Source: Thalassobacillus cyri (GTDB lineage: Bacteria; Bacillota; Bacilli; Bacillales; Halobacillaceae). Taken from it: DNA of 64,000 nucleotides. Below the pieces are notes generated by a model that worked only from the letters and a program-made list of their open reading frames with translations, made no database searches and was not told the DNA's origin. The stretch spans positions 1 through 64,000 of the forward strand of contig NZ_FNQR01000019.1 in assembly GCF_900107755.1 (NCBI RefSeq), written 5' to 3'. Shown here piece by piece: positions 26,632 through 36,259 of this stretch. The position numbers were made by a program, and so were the translations under genes. Every line of letters starts with the position of its first letter. Position 1 is the stretch's first letter.

Positions 26632-27327
26632 ATGGAAATAATAACATTTGCATTATTAGCAGTTTTAATAGGAATGAGACATGGAATGGACGGGGATCAT
26701 ATTGCAGCTATTGCAGATATGGTTGGAACTGAGTCAAAAAAAAAGAGACAGGTTTCCCTTGGTGTCATGTATGCATGTGGACATGGAATAATTGTGCTAA
26801 TCATTGGTCTAATCACAATTTTTCTAGGCTCCAAATTACCTGAAAGTACACTAAGTGTTCTTGAGGTTTGTGTAAGCCTCACTCTAATAATTTTAGGAGG
26901 GGTTATTTTATTATCCATTTTTAAAAGAAAAAAAGATTACGAATTTAAGAGCCGCATTACTATATTAAGTGAAATGATTTTAAAGACTGTGAATAAAACC
27001 GGCGATAAAAATGTAAAACTTTCCCCAGTGGGTTTAGCGATTATCGGTGCTTTTATTGTTGGTATTATTCATGGAATTGGAGTCGAAACTCCGACACAAA
27101 TTGCTGTGATTTCTAACGCGGTGGGCTTGGATAATATAACAGTAGCTGCTATTCAACTGATTTTATTTGTTATAGGTTTACTTGTTTCAACGATTCTAAT
27201 TACATTTCTACTATCGTGGGGCTTTATGAAAGCAAAAGTCAAACAAAACCTTTATTTAATTTTCGGGTCGATTACAGGTCTATACAGTGTAGGTTTAGGA
27301 CTGCTTATGTTAATAGAACTATTATAA
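26632..27327 (+). CDS. Nickel/cobalt transporter (NicO/UreH-like)
   Basis: A 231-residue membrane protein with six hydrophobic segments. The signature RHGMDGDHIAAIAD near residue 17 is the metal-binding H-x4-DH motif of nickel/cobalt permeases, and a second His motif (IIHGIGVET) follows. It begins directly after the cbiW stop. Placement inside the B12 operon implies cobalt uptake for CbiX. It is not part of the classical B. megaterium cobI gene order as I know it. Confidence 0.85.
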   Translation: MEIITFALLAVLIGMRHGMDGDHIAAIADMVGTESKKKRQVSLGVMYACGHGIIVLIIGLITIFLGSKLPESTLSVLEVCVSLTLIILGGVILLSIFKRKKDYEFKSRITILSEMILKTVNKTGDKNVKLSPVGLAIIGAFIVGIIHGIGVETPTQIAVISNAVGLDNITVAAIQLILFVIGLLVSTILITFLLSWGFMKAKVKQNLYLIFGSITGLYSVGLGLLMLIELL

Positions 27328-27342
27328 GGAGGCTGATAAAAA

Positions 27343-28935
27343 ATGAATGGTAAGTTATTGGTGATTGGCTTTGGGCCGGGAAGCTTTGAACATATCACAA
27401 AAAGGGCAAAGGATGCTATAGAAGAAAGTGACTGTGTTATCGGTTATAAGACCTATGTTCAGTTAATTCGTGACTTACTAACCTCCCAGGATATTGTGAG
27501 TACGGGAATGTCAGAGGAAGTTAGTCGTGCACATGCAGCTGTAAACTTGGCAGAGGAAGGGAAAAAGGTTGCTGTGATTTCAAGTGGCGATGCAGGAGTA
27601 TATGGTATGGCTGGATTGGTTTATGAAGTACTTGTAGAAAAGGGCTGGAAAGAAGAATCAGGAATTGAGGTAGAGATAATACCTGGTATATCTGCTATTA
27701 ATTCTTGTGCATCTCTACTAGGAGCTCCTGTTATGCATGATGCCTGCACCATAAGCCTAAGTGATCATTTAACACCATGGAAAATAATTGAAAAGCGGAT
27801 TGAAGCAGCTGCCCAGGCGGACTTTGTAATTTCTCTCTATAACCCTAAAAGCGGGAAAAGAACAAGGCAGATTGTGGAGACGCAAAAAATCATATTAAAA
27901 TACCGTTCTCCGGATACACCGGTAGGTCTTGTGAAAAGTGCTTATCGTGATAGACAGAATGTAGTTATCACGAATTTAAAAGAAATGCTGGATTATGATA
28001 TCGGTATGTTAACGACTGTAATTATTGGGAATTCAACCACATTTTTATATGATAACAAACTGATCACGCCTAGAGGTTATCAGCGGAAATACACGTTAAA
28101 TACAGCAGAACAAAGTTTAAAGCCTCATGAAAGATTAAGAAAAGAAAATGAGCCTTGGGCATTGCATAATGGCAAAAAAGAAGAAAATTCTTCGCTTGAT
28201 TTTGCTAATGAAGCTGTACAAAAAATAGATGAACATAAAGGTGTCGGTTCTGCATCGACGCCATCACAACCAGTGGATAGTAATATAGAATCAATTTTTG
28301 AACTGGCGGTTAGTCCAGGTGTTGCCAATAAAAAATTTACGCCCGAGCAGTTAAGGACATTAGCTGAAGTGGCTGGAGAAGGAACTATGGAGTACACCCC
28401 ACACCATCAGATTCTATTAGAGATCCCTACTTCAAACCCTCAGGAAATCACTAGTAGGTTACAAGAAGTAGATTTATTGATTTCACCCGTTGGTGATGTA
28501 CTACAAGTAAAAGCCTGTGACTTCTGTGACGGAGAGAAAAAAGATGCTATTCCATATGCGGAAGAATTACAAGCAAAACTTGGAGGTTTAGACCTGCCAA
28601 AAGAATTGAAGCTAGGGGTGAATGGGTGCGGAATGGCTTGTTACGGTGCCGTAAAAGATGACATTGGCATTGTCTATCGAAAAGGAAAATTTGACTTGTT
28701 TTTAGGTGCTAAAACAGTTGGAAGAACTGCACATCCTGGCCAGCCAGTAGCAGAAGGAATTGAACCAGATAAGATTGTCGATCTATTAGAAAAAATTATT
28801 CAAGAATTTAAAGAAAAAGGCCACCCGAATGAAAAGTTTTATAAATTCTTCAAACGAGTCGGGGACGTACAGGGATTTAAGTATAAAAATGTTACACCAA
28901 AAATTGAGGTAGAGCCTGCTCCCTGTGGCGAATAA
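27343..28935 (+). CDS. cbiH60: CbiH60: precorrin-3B/cobalt-factor III C17-methyltransferase with Fe-S domain
   Basis: A 530-residue bifunctional-looking protein. Residues 1-240 form the SAM-dependent CbiH methylase (VIGFGPGSFEHIT, SSGDAGVYGMAG, IPGISAINSCASLLGAP); this enzyme contracts the ring and methylates C17. Residues 325-515 resemble half a nitrite/sulfite reductase, with CDFC and NGCGMACYG holding a [4Fe-4S] cluster. The linker (about 245-320) is low-complexity. This fusion matches CbiH60 of B. megaterium. RBS aaggaggc precedes the ATG. Confidence 0.93.
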   Translation: MNGKLLVIGFGPGSFEHITKRAKDAIEESDCVIGYKTYVQLIRDLLTSQDIVSTGMSEEVSRAHAAVNLAEEGKKVAVISSGDAGVYGMAGLVYEVLVEKGWKEESGIEVEIIPGISAINSCASLLGAPVMHDACTISLSDHLTPWKIIEKRIEAAAQADFVISLYNPKSGKRTRQIVETQKIILKYRSPDTPVGLVKSAYRDRQNVVITNLKEMLDYDIGMLTTVIIGNSTTFLYDNKLITPRGYQRKYTLNTAEQSLKPHERLRKENEPWALHNGKKEENSSLDFANEAVQKIDEHKGVGSASTPSQPVDSNIESIFELAVSPGVANKKFTPEQLRTLAEVAGEGTMEYTPHHQILLEIPTSNPQEITSRLQEVDLLISPVGDVLQVKACDFCDGEKKDAIPYAEELQAKLGGLDLPKELKLGVNGCGMACYGAVKDDIGIVYRKGKFDLFLGAKTVGRTAHPGQPVAEGIEPDKIVDLLEKIIQEFKEKGHPNEKFYKFFKRVGDVQGFKYKNVTPKIEVEPAPCGE

Positions 28936-28965
28936 GCATTAAAGTTATCTAAGGAGGAACGTCAG

Positions 28966-29832
28966 ATGAAAGCAGTATTAATGGTTGGTCACGGGAGTCG
29001 TGACCCTGAAGGCAACGAACAAGTAAGAAATTTTATCGATAACCTTAGCAATCAATTAGATCCCAACCTATTAGTGGAAACATGCTTTTTAGAATTTGAG
29101 TCTCCCAATATAGATGAAGGAATTGATAATTGTGTTCAAAAAGGGGCAACCCATATTTTTGTTATCCCAATTATGCTCCTGCAAGCAGGGCATTCTAAAA
29201 TTCATATTCCTCATGCCATTGACGAAGCTAAGAAAAAATATTCACAACTTACTGTTACCTATGGAAGACCGATTGGAATCCACGAACAAATATTTGAAAT
29301 TTGCAAAGACCGTCTTGAAGAGATCGGAGAGGACCCTTCATCACCTAATAATGACACGGCTGTTGTTTTACTTGGAAGGGGTGGCAGCGATCAGGATGCA
29401 AATAGTGATTTATATAAAATTACACGTCTGTTATGGGAAAAACTAAACTATAAAATTATTGAACCATCATTTATGGGAGTGACTGATCCACTTATACAAG
29501 AAGGGATTGACCGCTGTATAAAGCTTGGGGCTAAGAAGATAATCATTTTACCTTACTTTTTGTTTACGGGTATTCTGATCAAACGTTTAGAAAATATGCT
29601 GGCAATGTTTAAGGAGCAATATCCTGACCATAATTTCTCACTGGCGAACTACTTCGGCTTTCATAAAAGGCTGGAAACAATACTAATAGATCGTATGGAA
29701 GAGGCACTTGAAGGAGAAGTGAAGATGAATTGTGATACATGTAAATATCGAATTGATGCCATGGAGTTTATTGATCATCATCACCATCACGACCATGAGC
29801 ACGCTCACCAACATGACGAGGTTTATAAATAA
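28966..29832 (+). CDS. cbiX: Sirohydrochlorin cobaltochelatase CbiX (long form) with His-rich tail
   Basis: A 288-residue chelatase that inserts cobalt into sirohydrochlorin. Two CbiX halves are seen, starting LMVGHGSRDPEGN (residue 5) and LLGRGGSDQDAN (about 136). The C terminus has a MNCDTCKY cysteine pair, a likely Fe-S site in the long CbiX type, and a His-rich stretch (DHHHHHDHEHAHQH) that should buffer cobalt. It follows cbiH60 and is translated from its own RBS aaggaggaa. Confidence 0.95.
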   Translation: MKAVLMVGHGSRDPEGNEQVRNFIDNLSNQLDPNLLVETCFLEFESPNIDEGIDNCVQKGATHIFVIPIMLLQAGHSKIHIPHAIDEAKKKYSQLTVTYGRPIGIHEQIFEICKDRLEEIGEDPSSPNNDTAVVLLGRGGSDQDANSDLYKITRLLWEKLNYKIIEPSFMGVTDPLIQEGIDRCIKLGAKKIIILPYFLFTGILIKRLENMLAMFKEQYPDHNFSLANYFGFHKRLETILIDRMEEALEGEVKMNCDTCKYRIDAMEFIDHHHHHDHEHAHQHDEVYK

Positions 29833-29834
29833 TC

Positions 29835-30614
29835 ATGATACTTTTCTTAGCTGGTACAAGTGATGCTAGAGCTTTAGCGCTTGAATTAAAAAAAGAAAAG
29901 TTTCCCATTTTAACAACTGTTGTAACTGAAAATGCAGCGTACGAAATGAAAAATGCAGGATTGGATGTTCATATGGGGAGATTAACTGATAAAGATATTT
30001 ATAGTTTTATTAAGGGATATGATATTCAATCGGTTGTGGATGCAAGTCATCCTTTTGCAGAAGAAGCGAGTAAAAATGCAATGCAGGGAGCAGAGCTAGC
30101 AAATGTTCCTTATATACGATACGAAAGGGTTTCTCAACAATTTAATGAAGATCATATCGTGATGGTTAACAGTTATGAAGAAGCAGCACAGGTAGCAGCC
30201 AGTAAGAAAGGTGTCATCATGCTTACTACCGGAAGCAAAACATTACAAGTGTTTTCGGAAAAGTTACTTGATTTGCCGGAGGTAAGATTGGTAGCTCGAA
30301 TGCTTCCGCGAAAGGACAACATGAAAAAATGTGAACAGCTTGGGTTTCCACAAAAAAATATCGTAGCCATACAAGGGCCATTTACTAAAGAGTTTAACAA
30401 AGCGTTATATAAACAATATGGGGTTACAGTGATGGTTACGAAAGAAAGTGGAAAAGCTGGTTCAGTTGATGAAAAGTTAGAAGCAGCTAAAGAGCTTGGG
30501 ATTGATACAATCATGATCAAACGTCCCCAAATAAATTATAGGACGGTTTATCATCAGTTTTCAGATATTGTAAAGCATTTAAAAGACCTATCGAATGAGG
30601 GGGAAGAAAAATGA
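29835..30614 (+). CDS. cbiJ: Cobalt-precorrin-6A reductase CbiJ
   Basis: A 259-residue NAD(P)H-dependent reductase. It opens with ILFLAGTSDARALALEL, a nucleotide-binding start characteristic of CbiJ/CobK, and has VDASHPFAEEASKNA and GPFTKEFN. The start lies 2 bases after the cbiX stop; the stop overlaps cbiC by 4 bases. Confidence 0.93.
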   Translation: MILFLAGTSDARALALELKKEKFPILTTVVTENAAYEMKNAGLDVHMGRLTDKDIYSFIKGYDIQSVVDASHPFAEEASKNAMQGAELANVPYIRYERVSQQFNEDHIVMVNSYEEAAQVAASKKGVIMLTTGSKTLQVFSEKLLDLPEVRLVARMLPRKDNMKKCEQLGFPQKNIVAIQGPFTKEFNKALYKQYGVTVMVTKESGKAGSVDEKLEAAKELGIDTIMIKRPQINYRTVYHQFSDIVKHLKDLSNEGEEK

Positions 30615-31261
30615 TGGACTTTGGTACAGACTTCAAACCTTATACAGTACAACCACAAAAAATTGAGGGTAGAAGCTTCGAAATGATTGATGAAGAAATA
30701 GGGGATCATTCTTTTACTGTGGAACAGTATCCAATTGTTCAGAGAGTGATTCATGCTTCGGCAGATTTTGAACTAGGAAGAAGTCTCTTATTCCATCGTG
30801 ATGCGATTCAATCTGGTATTCACGCAGTTAGGAGTGGAAAGAAGGTTGTCGCTGATGTCCAGATGGTACAAGTGGGAATCAACAAACCTAGAATGGAAAA
30901 ATTCGGTTGTGATGTTAATGTCTATATATCTGACCAGGATGTTATGGAAGAAGCAAAGCGATTAAATACGACCAGGGCCATAGTTTCTATGAGAAAGGCC
31001 ATAAAAGAAGCAGATGGTGGCATTTTTGCAATAGGAAATGCTCCTACCGCACTTCTTGAATTAATTGGCCTTATCAAAAAGGGAGAAGCCAAGCCTGGTC
31101 TTATAATTGGCATGCCTGTTGGATTTGTTTCGGCTGCTGAATCGAAGGAAGAGCTTGCTAAATTAGATGTTCCATTTATTACGAACGTCGGTCGTAAAGG
31201 TGGTAGTACTGTAACTGTAGCTGCATTAAATGCAATTTCTATACTTGCTGAAAAGGTGTAA
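30611..31261 (+). CDS. cbiC: Cobalt-precorrin-8 methylmutase CbiC
   Basis: A 216-residue enzyme that moves the C11 methyl group to C12. The catalytic His lies in VIHASADFE, and AIGNAPTALLEL and GMPVGFVSAAESK are family motifs. Two ATGs are adjacent at the start (30611 and 30614), the first overlapping the cbiJ stop. Confidence 0.94.
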   Translation: MMDFGTDFKPYTVQPQKIEGRSFEMIDEEIGDHSFTVEQYPIVQRVIHASADFELGRSLLFHRDAIQSGIHAVRSGKKVVADVQMVQVGINKPRMEKFGCDVNVYISDQDVMEEAKRLNTTRAIVSMRKAIKEADGGIFAIGNAPTALLELIGLIKKGEAKPGLIIGMPVGFVSAAESKEELAKLDVPFITNVGRKGGSTVTVAALNAISILAEKV

Positions 31262-31264
31262 AAG

Positions 31265-32365
31265 ATGAAAGGGAAAGAAAAAAAAGATAAAAAGAATTTA
31301 CGCCAAGGATATACTACAGGTTCCAACGCAACAGCTGCAACAAAGGCTGCTTTAACGACTTTAATTACAGGCGAAAAACAAGAAGAAGTGACGATTTATC
31401 TTCCCGTCGGTAAATTTGCAACATTTCAAATGGATAATATAGAAATGACAACTGATACAGTGAAAGCAGGAACAGTTAAAGATGCAGGCGATGACCCAGA
31501 TGCTACCCATGGTGCATTGATTGAATCAACGGTTTCATGGTGTGAAAAGCCTGGGATTACACTAGACGGCGGTATTGGTGTTGGACGTATAACAAAAGAG
31601 GGACTTCCTTTACCTGTTGGAGATGCAGCCATAAACCCAGTTCCTCAAAGAATGATTCGTGGGGTAGTCGAAGAAATTTTAGAAGAGTATAAAATAACTA
31701 CCGGTGTGAAAGTTGTTATTTCAGTTCCGGACGGAGAAAAAATTGCAGAAAAGACGTTAAATGGGCGACTTGGTATAATCGGCGGTATTTCTATACTTGG
31801 TACCCGTGGAATTGTAATGCCGTTTTCTACTGCTGCTTATAAAGCAAGCATTGTCCAAGCCATAAATGTGGCTAAAGCCAGCAATTGTGATCATCTCGTG
31901 ATTACCACTGGAGGACGGAGTGAACAATATGGGATTAAGCAATACCCCTCCCTGCCTGAGGAAGCATTTATTGAAATGGGAGATTTCGTCGGATTTACAT
32001 TAAAACAATGCAAACGTCAAGGCATAAAGAAAATTTCGATGGTAGGTATGATGGGGAAGTTTTCAAAAGTTGCGCAAGGGGTAATGATGGTCCATTCAAA
32101 AAGCGCCCCTGTTGATTTTGATTTCATTGCTAAGGTTGCAGAAGAAGTGGGAGCCAAAGGTGAGCTTCTGAATGAAGTACGTCAAGCAAATACAGCTTCA
32201 CAAGTGGGGAATATGATGGCGGAACATGGCTATCCCCAATTTTTTGAAAAACTTTGCGAGTATTGTTGTTCGTCTAGTTTAAAGGAAGCCGGTGGCGGGG
32301 TGGAAGTTGAGACAAGCCTTTATACCTTAAAAGGCGAATTTTTAGGAAAGGCAATGAAAAGCTAA
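31265..32365 (+). CDS. cbiD: Cobalt-precorrin-5B C1-methyltransferase CbiD
   Basis: A 366-residue protein of the CbiD family, needed for C1 methylation in the anaerobic pathway. Hallmarks are [18 protein letters not shown] near the N terminus, [12 protein letters not shown], and [16 protein letters not shown]. It begins 3 bases after cbiC. Its presence marks the oxygen-independent branch of corrin synthesis. Confidence 0.95.
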   Translation: MKGKEKKDKKNLRQGYTTGSNATAATKAALTTLITGEKQEEVTIYLPVGKFATFQMDNIEMTTDTVKAGTVKDAGDDPDATHGALIESTVSWCEKPGITLDGGIGVGRITKEGLPLPVGDAAINPVPQRMIRGVVEEILEEYKITTGVKVVISVPDGEKIAEKTLNGRLGIIGGISILGTRGIVMPFSTAAYKASIVQAINVAKASNCDHLVITTGGRSEQYGIKQYPSLPEEAFIEMGDFVGFTLKQCKRQGIKKISMVGMMGKFSKVAQGVMMVHSKSAPVDFDFIAKVAEEVGAKGELLNEVRQANTASQVGNMMAEHGYPQFFEKLCEYCCSSSLKEAGGGVEVETSLYTLKGEFLGKAMKS

Positions 32366-32435
32366 ACAATATGTGCCCTTCACCCTGACCCCTCGTCTTG
32401 ATAATCAAGTATACAATCACATAAGGAGTTTAGGT

Positions 32436-33644
32436 ATGAATCAAAAAATAAAAATGATTGGTGTTGGAGATGAAGGGAAAGCAAGTATATTACCAATTTA
32501 TCAAAAGTGGATTGATGAGTCTGATGTATTAGTGGGTGGAGAAAGACAGCTTTCCTTTTTTCCTGATTACCAAGGTGAAAAGGTTCCTATTAAGGGAGGT
32601 CTTCGCTCTCTAGTTGATCGACTACAACAAGAGAAAAGACAAGTGGTAGTGCTTGCATCTGGCGACCCGTTATTTTATGGAATCGGAAGTTATTTATCTA
32701 AGAAAATAGAACTAGAAATCTACCCATTTTTAAGTTCCATCCAGCTTGCATTTGCAAGGATGAAAGACCGCTGGCAAGATGCTTATGTTACCAGTGTTCA
32801 TGGAAGAAGCATAAAAGGACTGGCTCAACGAATTAATGGTAAAGCCAAAGTTGCTTTACTAACGGATGCTGAAAATAATCCTGCAAAAATTGCAGAATAT
32901 TTATTATCTTTTGGAATGAATGAATATAAAGCATTTGTCGCTGAAAACCTTGGAGGCGAAAATGAACGGTACGGCTGGTTTGAGCTTGAAGACATGATAA
33001 ACAAAGAGTTTTCTTCGCTAAATGTAGTTATATTGAAACAAATACAAAAAGTTAATAAACAAACATTTGGGATTAATGATAGCGAGTTCTTCCAAAGAAA
33101 ACCTGAAAAAGGATTGATTACGAAAAAAGAAATTCGCACGTTAAGTTTAAGTAATTTGCGTTTACAGAAAGAAAGTGTGGTCTGGGATATCGGGACATGT
33201 ACAGGGGCTGTAGCAATTGAAGCGGCTAATATTGCTCGGGAAGGTGCCGTTTATGCTATTGAGAAAAATGAACAGGATCTCGAAAATTGTCGTAAAAATA
33301 TGGCGAAGTTTCGCGTAGATCTTACCCTTGTACACAGGAAAGCGCCTGATGGTCTACAAGACTTCCAAGATCCGGATGCAGTTTTTATTGGTGGAACAGC
33401 TGGTGGAATGGAAGATATTTTATCTCAGTGCTGTTCACGTCTTAATCCGAATGGGCGTATCGTTTTAAATGCTGCAACCATTGAAAATCTTACCCATGCT
33501 GTCGAAGTATTCAAGGAAAAAGGGTTCGAAGCAGATATCACACTTGCACAAATTTCCAGAAGTAAGCCGATTTTAAATTTAACAAGGTTTGACGCACTTA
33601 ATCCAGTGTACATCATTACCGCTAAACGAAAGGAAGGAAAATAA
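32436..33644 (+). CDS. cbiET: CbiET fusion: precorrin-7 C5 methylase and C15 methylase/decarboxylase
   Basis: A 402-residue fusion of CbiE (residues 1-200, with [15 protein letters not shown]) and CbiT (about 205-402, with the SAM-binding [16 protein letters not shown] and [13 protein letters not shown]). The protein methylates C5 and C15 and decarboxylates the C12 acetate. I chose the ATG at 32436 behind aaggag; an in-frame start at 32373 begins 8 bases after cbiD without family sequence or an RBS. Confidence 0.93.
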   Translation: MNQKIKMIGVGDEGKASILPIYQKWIDESDVLVGGERQLSFFPDYQGEKVPIKGGLRSLVDRLQQEKRQVVVLASGDPLFYGIGSYLSKKIELEIYPFLSSIQLAFARMKDRWQDAYVTSVHGRSIKGLAQRINGKAKVALLTDAENNPAKIAEYLLSFGMNEYKAFVAENLGGENERYGWFELEDMINKEFSSLNVVILKQIQKVNKQTFGINDSEFFQRKPEKGLITKKEIRTLSLSNLRLQKESVVWDIGTCTGAVAIEAANIAREGAVYAIEKNEQDLENCRKNMAKFRVDLTLVHRKAPDGLQDFQDPDAVFIGGTAGGMEDILSQCCSRLNPNGRIVLNAATIENLTHAVEVFKEKGFEADITLAQISRSKPILNLTRFDALNPVYIITAKRKEGK

Positions 33645-33645
33645 A

Positions 33646-34347
33646 ATGGTTGGTACGTTATATGGCTTGGGAGTTGGTCCTGGAGATCCTGAATTAGTCA
33701 CAGTTAAAGCATTTCGTATGTTGAAAGAATCGAATGTCATTGCTTATCCAAAAAAAAGAAAAGGGAGTAAAAGCTATGCTCATCGAATTATCGATGTATA
33801 TGTGAATCCTAAGGAAAAAGAAATGCTTGGGCTCGTGTTTCCAATGACGAAAGATCCTGAAATATTAGAGAGAGAATGGTCAAAAACGGTTGAACTAGTA
33901 TATGAAAAGTTGCAGCAAGGCAAAGACGTTGCTTTCGTTACAGAAGGAGATCCACTTTTATATAGTACATTTATACATATGCAAAAATTGATGCAGGAGC
34001 GTCACCCAGAAGTGAAGATAAAGACTGTTGCCGGGATTTCTTCCATTAATGGTGCAGCTTCGAGGCTTGGAATTCCGCTGGCGGAAGGGGATGACCAGGT
34101 GGCTATTATTCCAGCTCGCGATGATTATGAAACAATGAAAAAAGTAATTGAGGAAAATGATTGCATTATTTTTATAAAAGTAGCAAAGGTCATGCATGTC
34201 ATGCTTGATGTACTAAAAGAGTTAGAATTGCTTGACCATGCCTCTGTGGTTACTAAAGTAACTTCAGATGAGGAAATTATATGGGATATAAGAGAGCTAG
34301 ATCGCGTGGATCTTGAATATTTAACGTTAATGGTGGTGAGAAAGTAA
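33646..34347 (+). CDS. cbiL: Cobalt-factor II C20-methyltransferase CbiL
   Basis: A 233-residue SAM-dependent tetrapyrrole methylase. It has LGVGPGDPELVTVKA at the N terminus, TEGDPLLYSTF and GISSINGAASRLG. ATG 33646 directly follows the cbiET stop, with aaggaagg as RBS. The stop overlaps the cbiF start by one base. Confidence 0.93.
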   Translation: MVGTLYGLGVGPGDPELVTVKAFRMLKESNVIAYPKKRKGSKSYAHRIIDVYVNPKEKEMLGLVFPMTKDPEILEREWSKTVELVYEKLQQGKDVAFVTEGDPLLYSTFIHMQKLMQERHPEVKIKTVAGISSINGAASRLGIPLAEGDDQVAIIPARDDYETMKKVIEENDCIIFIKVAKVMHVMLDVLKELELLDHASVVTKVTSDEEIIWDIRELDRVDLEYLTLMVVRK

Positions 34348-35120
34348 TGAAGATTACAATTATAGGGGCAGGACCGGGAGATCCAGATTTAATCACAGTA
34401 AAGGGGCTTAAGCTAATTGAGGGAGCTGATGTTGTTTTATTTACGGATTCGTTAGTAAGTGAAGAGCTAATTCAAAGAGCAAAGCCAGAAGCAGAAGTGT
34501 TAAAGACGGCAGGAATGCACCTTCAAGAAATGGTAGATTTAATGGTTAATAGAGTAAAAGAGGGGAAAGAAGTCGTTCGTGTTCATACCGGTGATCCTGC
34601 TGTTTATGGTGCAACGATGGAACAAATGGGGCTATTAAAAAAAGAGGGGGTCAATGTTGAAATTATTCCAGGCGTAAGTTCAGTCTTTGCATCAGCAGCT
34701 GTCCTTGGGGCAGAGCTTACGATACCAGATCTTACACAAACGGTTATTTTAACACGAGCAGAAGGCCGTACGCCAGTCCCTGAAAAAGAAAAGCTAAAAG
34801 ACCTGGCAAAGCATCATTGTACAGTTGCATTATTTTTAAGTGCTACATTATCGAAGAAAGTTGTCAATGAATTTTTGGATGCAGGCTGGAGCTTGGATAC
34901 TCCGGTTGCTGTTGTCTATAAGGCTACATGGCCGGACCAAAAAATGCTTCGAACGACACTTGAAAATTTAGACGAAGATATGAGGAAAAATGGAATGCGT
35001 AAACAGGCAATGATTTTAGCTGGTTGGGCACTGGATGAACAGATTCATGACAAAGATTTCCGTTCTAAACTTTACGATAAAACCTTTACCCATGGATTCC
35101 GCAAGGGGGTAAAGGCATGA
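34347..35120 (+). CDS. cbiF: Cobalt-precorrin-4 C11-methyltransferase CbiF
   Basis: A 257-residue methylase of the same fold as CbiL (IGAGPGDPDLITVKG, HTGDPAVYGATMEQ, IPGVSSVFASAAVLG, LTIPDLTQTVILTR). The last motif is typical of CbiF/CobM. It overlaps cbiL by one base and cbiG by four. Confidence 0.95.
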   Translation: MKITIIGAGPGDPDLITVKGLKLIEGADVVLFTDSLVSEELIQRAKPEAEVLKTAGMHLQEMVDLMVNRVKEGKEVVRVHTGDPAVYGATMEQMGLLKKEGVNVEIIPGVSSVFASAAVLGAELTIPDLTQTVILTRAEGRTPVPEKEKLKDLAKHHCTVALFLSATLSKKVVNEFLDAGWSLDTPVAVVYKATWPDQKMLRTTLENLDEDMRKNGMRKQAMILAGWALDEQIHDKDFRSKLYDKTFTHGFRKGVKA

Positions 35121-36250
35121 CGGTTGTATTAGAAGCAGGAAAGCCTCCAAAAATAAATCAACAGGGAGCATATGCGGTAGTTGCTATCACAAAACATGGG
35201 GTAGATACTGCTCGGAACCTCACAGCAGCTTTTCCAGATACAGACCTCTATTATATGAAAAAATTTGAAAAAGGTGATGAAAAAGAGAAGAAGGTTCGAA
35301 TGTTCGAAGGAAGTGTTCGGCTTCTTCTTCCTTCTCTTTTTGAAAGTTATAAAGGAATTATTATAATCGTGTCCCTAGGAGCAGTCGTTCGAATGATCGC
35401 ACCTCTGTTAAAAGATAAAAAAACAGATCCCGGGGTAGTTGTGATTGATGATAAAGGAGAAAATGTCATAAGTGTTTTATCCGGTCATTTAGGTGGTGCA
35501 AATGAACTGACAAGAGAGGTAGCCGCAGTACTTGATGCAAGACCAGTCATTACCACAGCTTCAGATGTACAAAAAACAATTCCGGTAGATTTATTTGGTA
35601 AAAGGTTTGGATGGGAGTGGGATTCTGCAGAAAAATTAACTCCTGTCAGTGCATCCGTTGTAAATGAAGAACAAATTGCAGTAATTCAAGAATCCGGTGA
35701 AAAAGAATGGTGGAACTATAGTCTGCCACTTCCGGAAAATATCAAAACGTATGACAATATAAATCATGCATTAACATCGAAACCTGACGCCTCTCTTGTT
35801 ATTACGCATCGTGTATTGACTAAAGAAGAAGAGATGATTTTAGAAAATGGGGTTGTATATCGTCCAAAAGTGATTGTTCTTGGTATCGGCTGTAATCGGG
35901 GAACAACTAGCGAAGAAATAGAATCAGTTATTAAAGAAACTGTAGATGAGCTTCACTTTTCTATAAAAAGTGTCAAGGCTATTTGCACAATTGAATTAAA
36001 AAAAGATGAAAAAGGGTTATTGGATATAGCCAACAAATACGGATGGGAATTCCACTACTATTCGCCTGAAAAGTTAAATACAGTTGAGATTAACCAACCG
36101 TCCCAAACCGTATTCAAATATACAGGAGCTTATGGTGTAAGCGAACCAGCCGCATTGTTATATAGTAAGGCTGACTCATTAGAGCTTGTAAAGAAAAAAT
36201 CAGGTAACGTTACGATATCTGTTGCAGTAATACCATTTGGCAATAATTGA
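35117..36250 (+). CDS. cbiG: Cobalt-precorrin-5A hydrolase CbiG
   Basis: A 377-residue hydrolase that opens the lactone ring and expels acetaldehyde. It has an N-terminal domain with VSLGAVVRMIAPLLKDK and VSVLSGHLGGANELT (here ISVLSGHLGGAN), and a C-terminal CobE-like domain beginning VIVLGIGCNRGTTSEEI. It overlaps cbiF by 4 bases, so it is translationally coupled. Confidence 0.94.
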   Translation: MTVVLEAGKPPKINQQGAYAVVAITKHGVDTARNLTAAFPDTDLYYMKKFEKGDEKEKKVRMFEGSVRLLLPSLFESYKGIIIIVSLGAVVRMIAPLLKDKKTDPGVVVIDDKGENVISVLSGHLGGANELTREVAAVLDARPVITTASDVQKTIPVDLFGKRFGWEWDSAEKLTPVSASVVNEEQIAVIQESGEKEWWNYSLPLPENIKTYDNINHALTSKPDASLVITHRVLTKEEEMILENGVVYRPKVIVLGIGCNRGTTSEEIESVIKETVDELHFSIKSVKAICTIELKKDEKGLLDIANKYGWEFHYYSPEKLNTVEINQPSQTVFKYTGAYGVSEPAALLYSKADSLELVKKKSGNVTISVAVIPFGNN

Positions 36251-36259
36251 GGTGATAGT

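Noticed and set aside
29760-29820. Cloning His-tag artefact in CbiX
   Set aside because: The His tract is mixed with Asp, Glu and Ala in a natural pattern, and long CbiX proteins have such tails.
32373-32435. Longer CbiET start
   Set aside because: No RBS; the ATG at 32436 has aaggag and starts at the family sequence.
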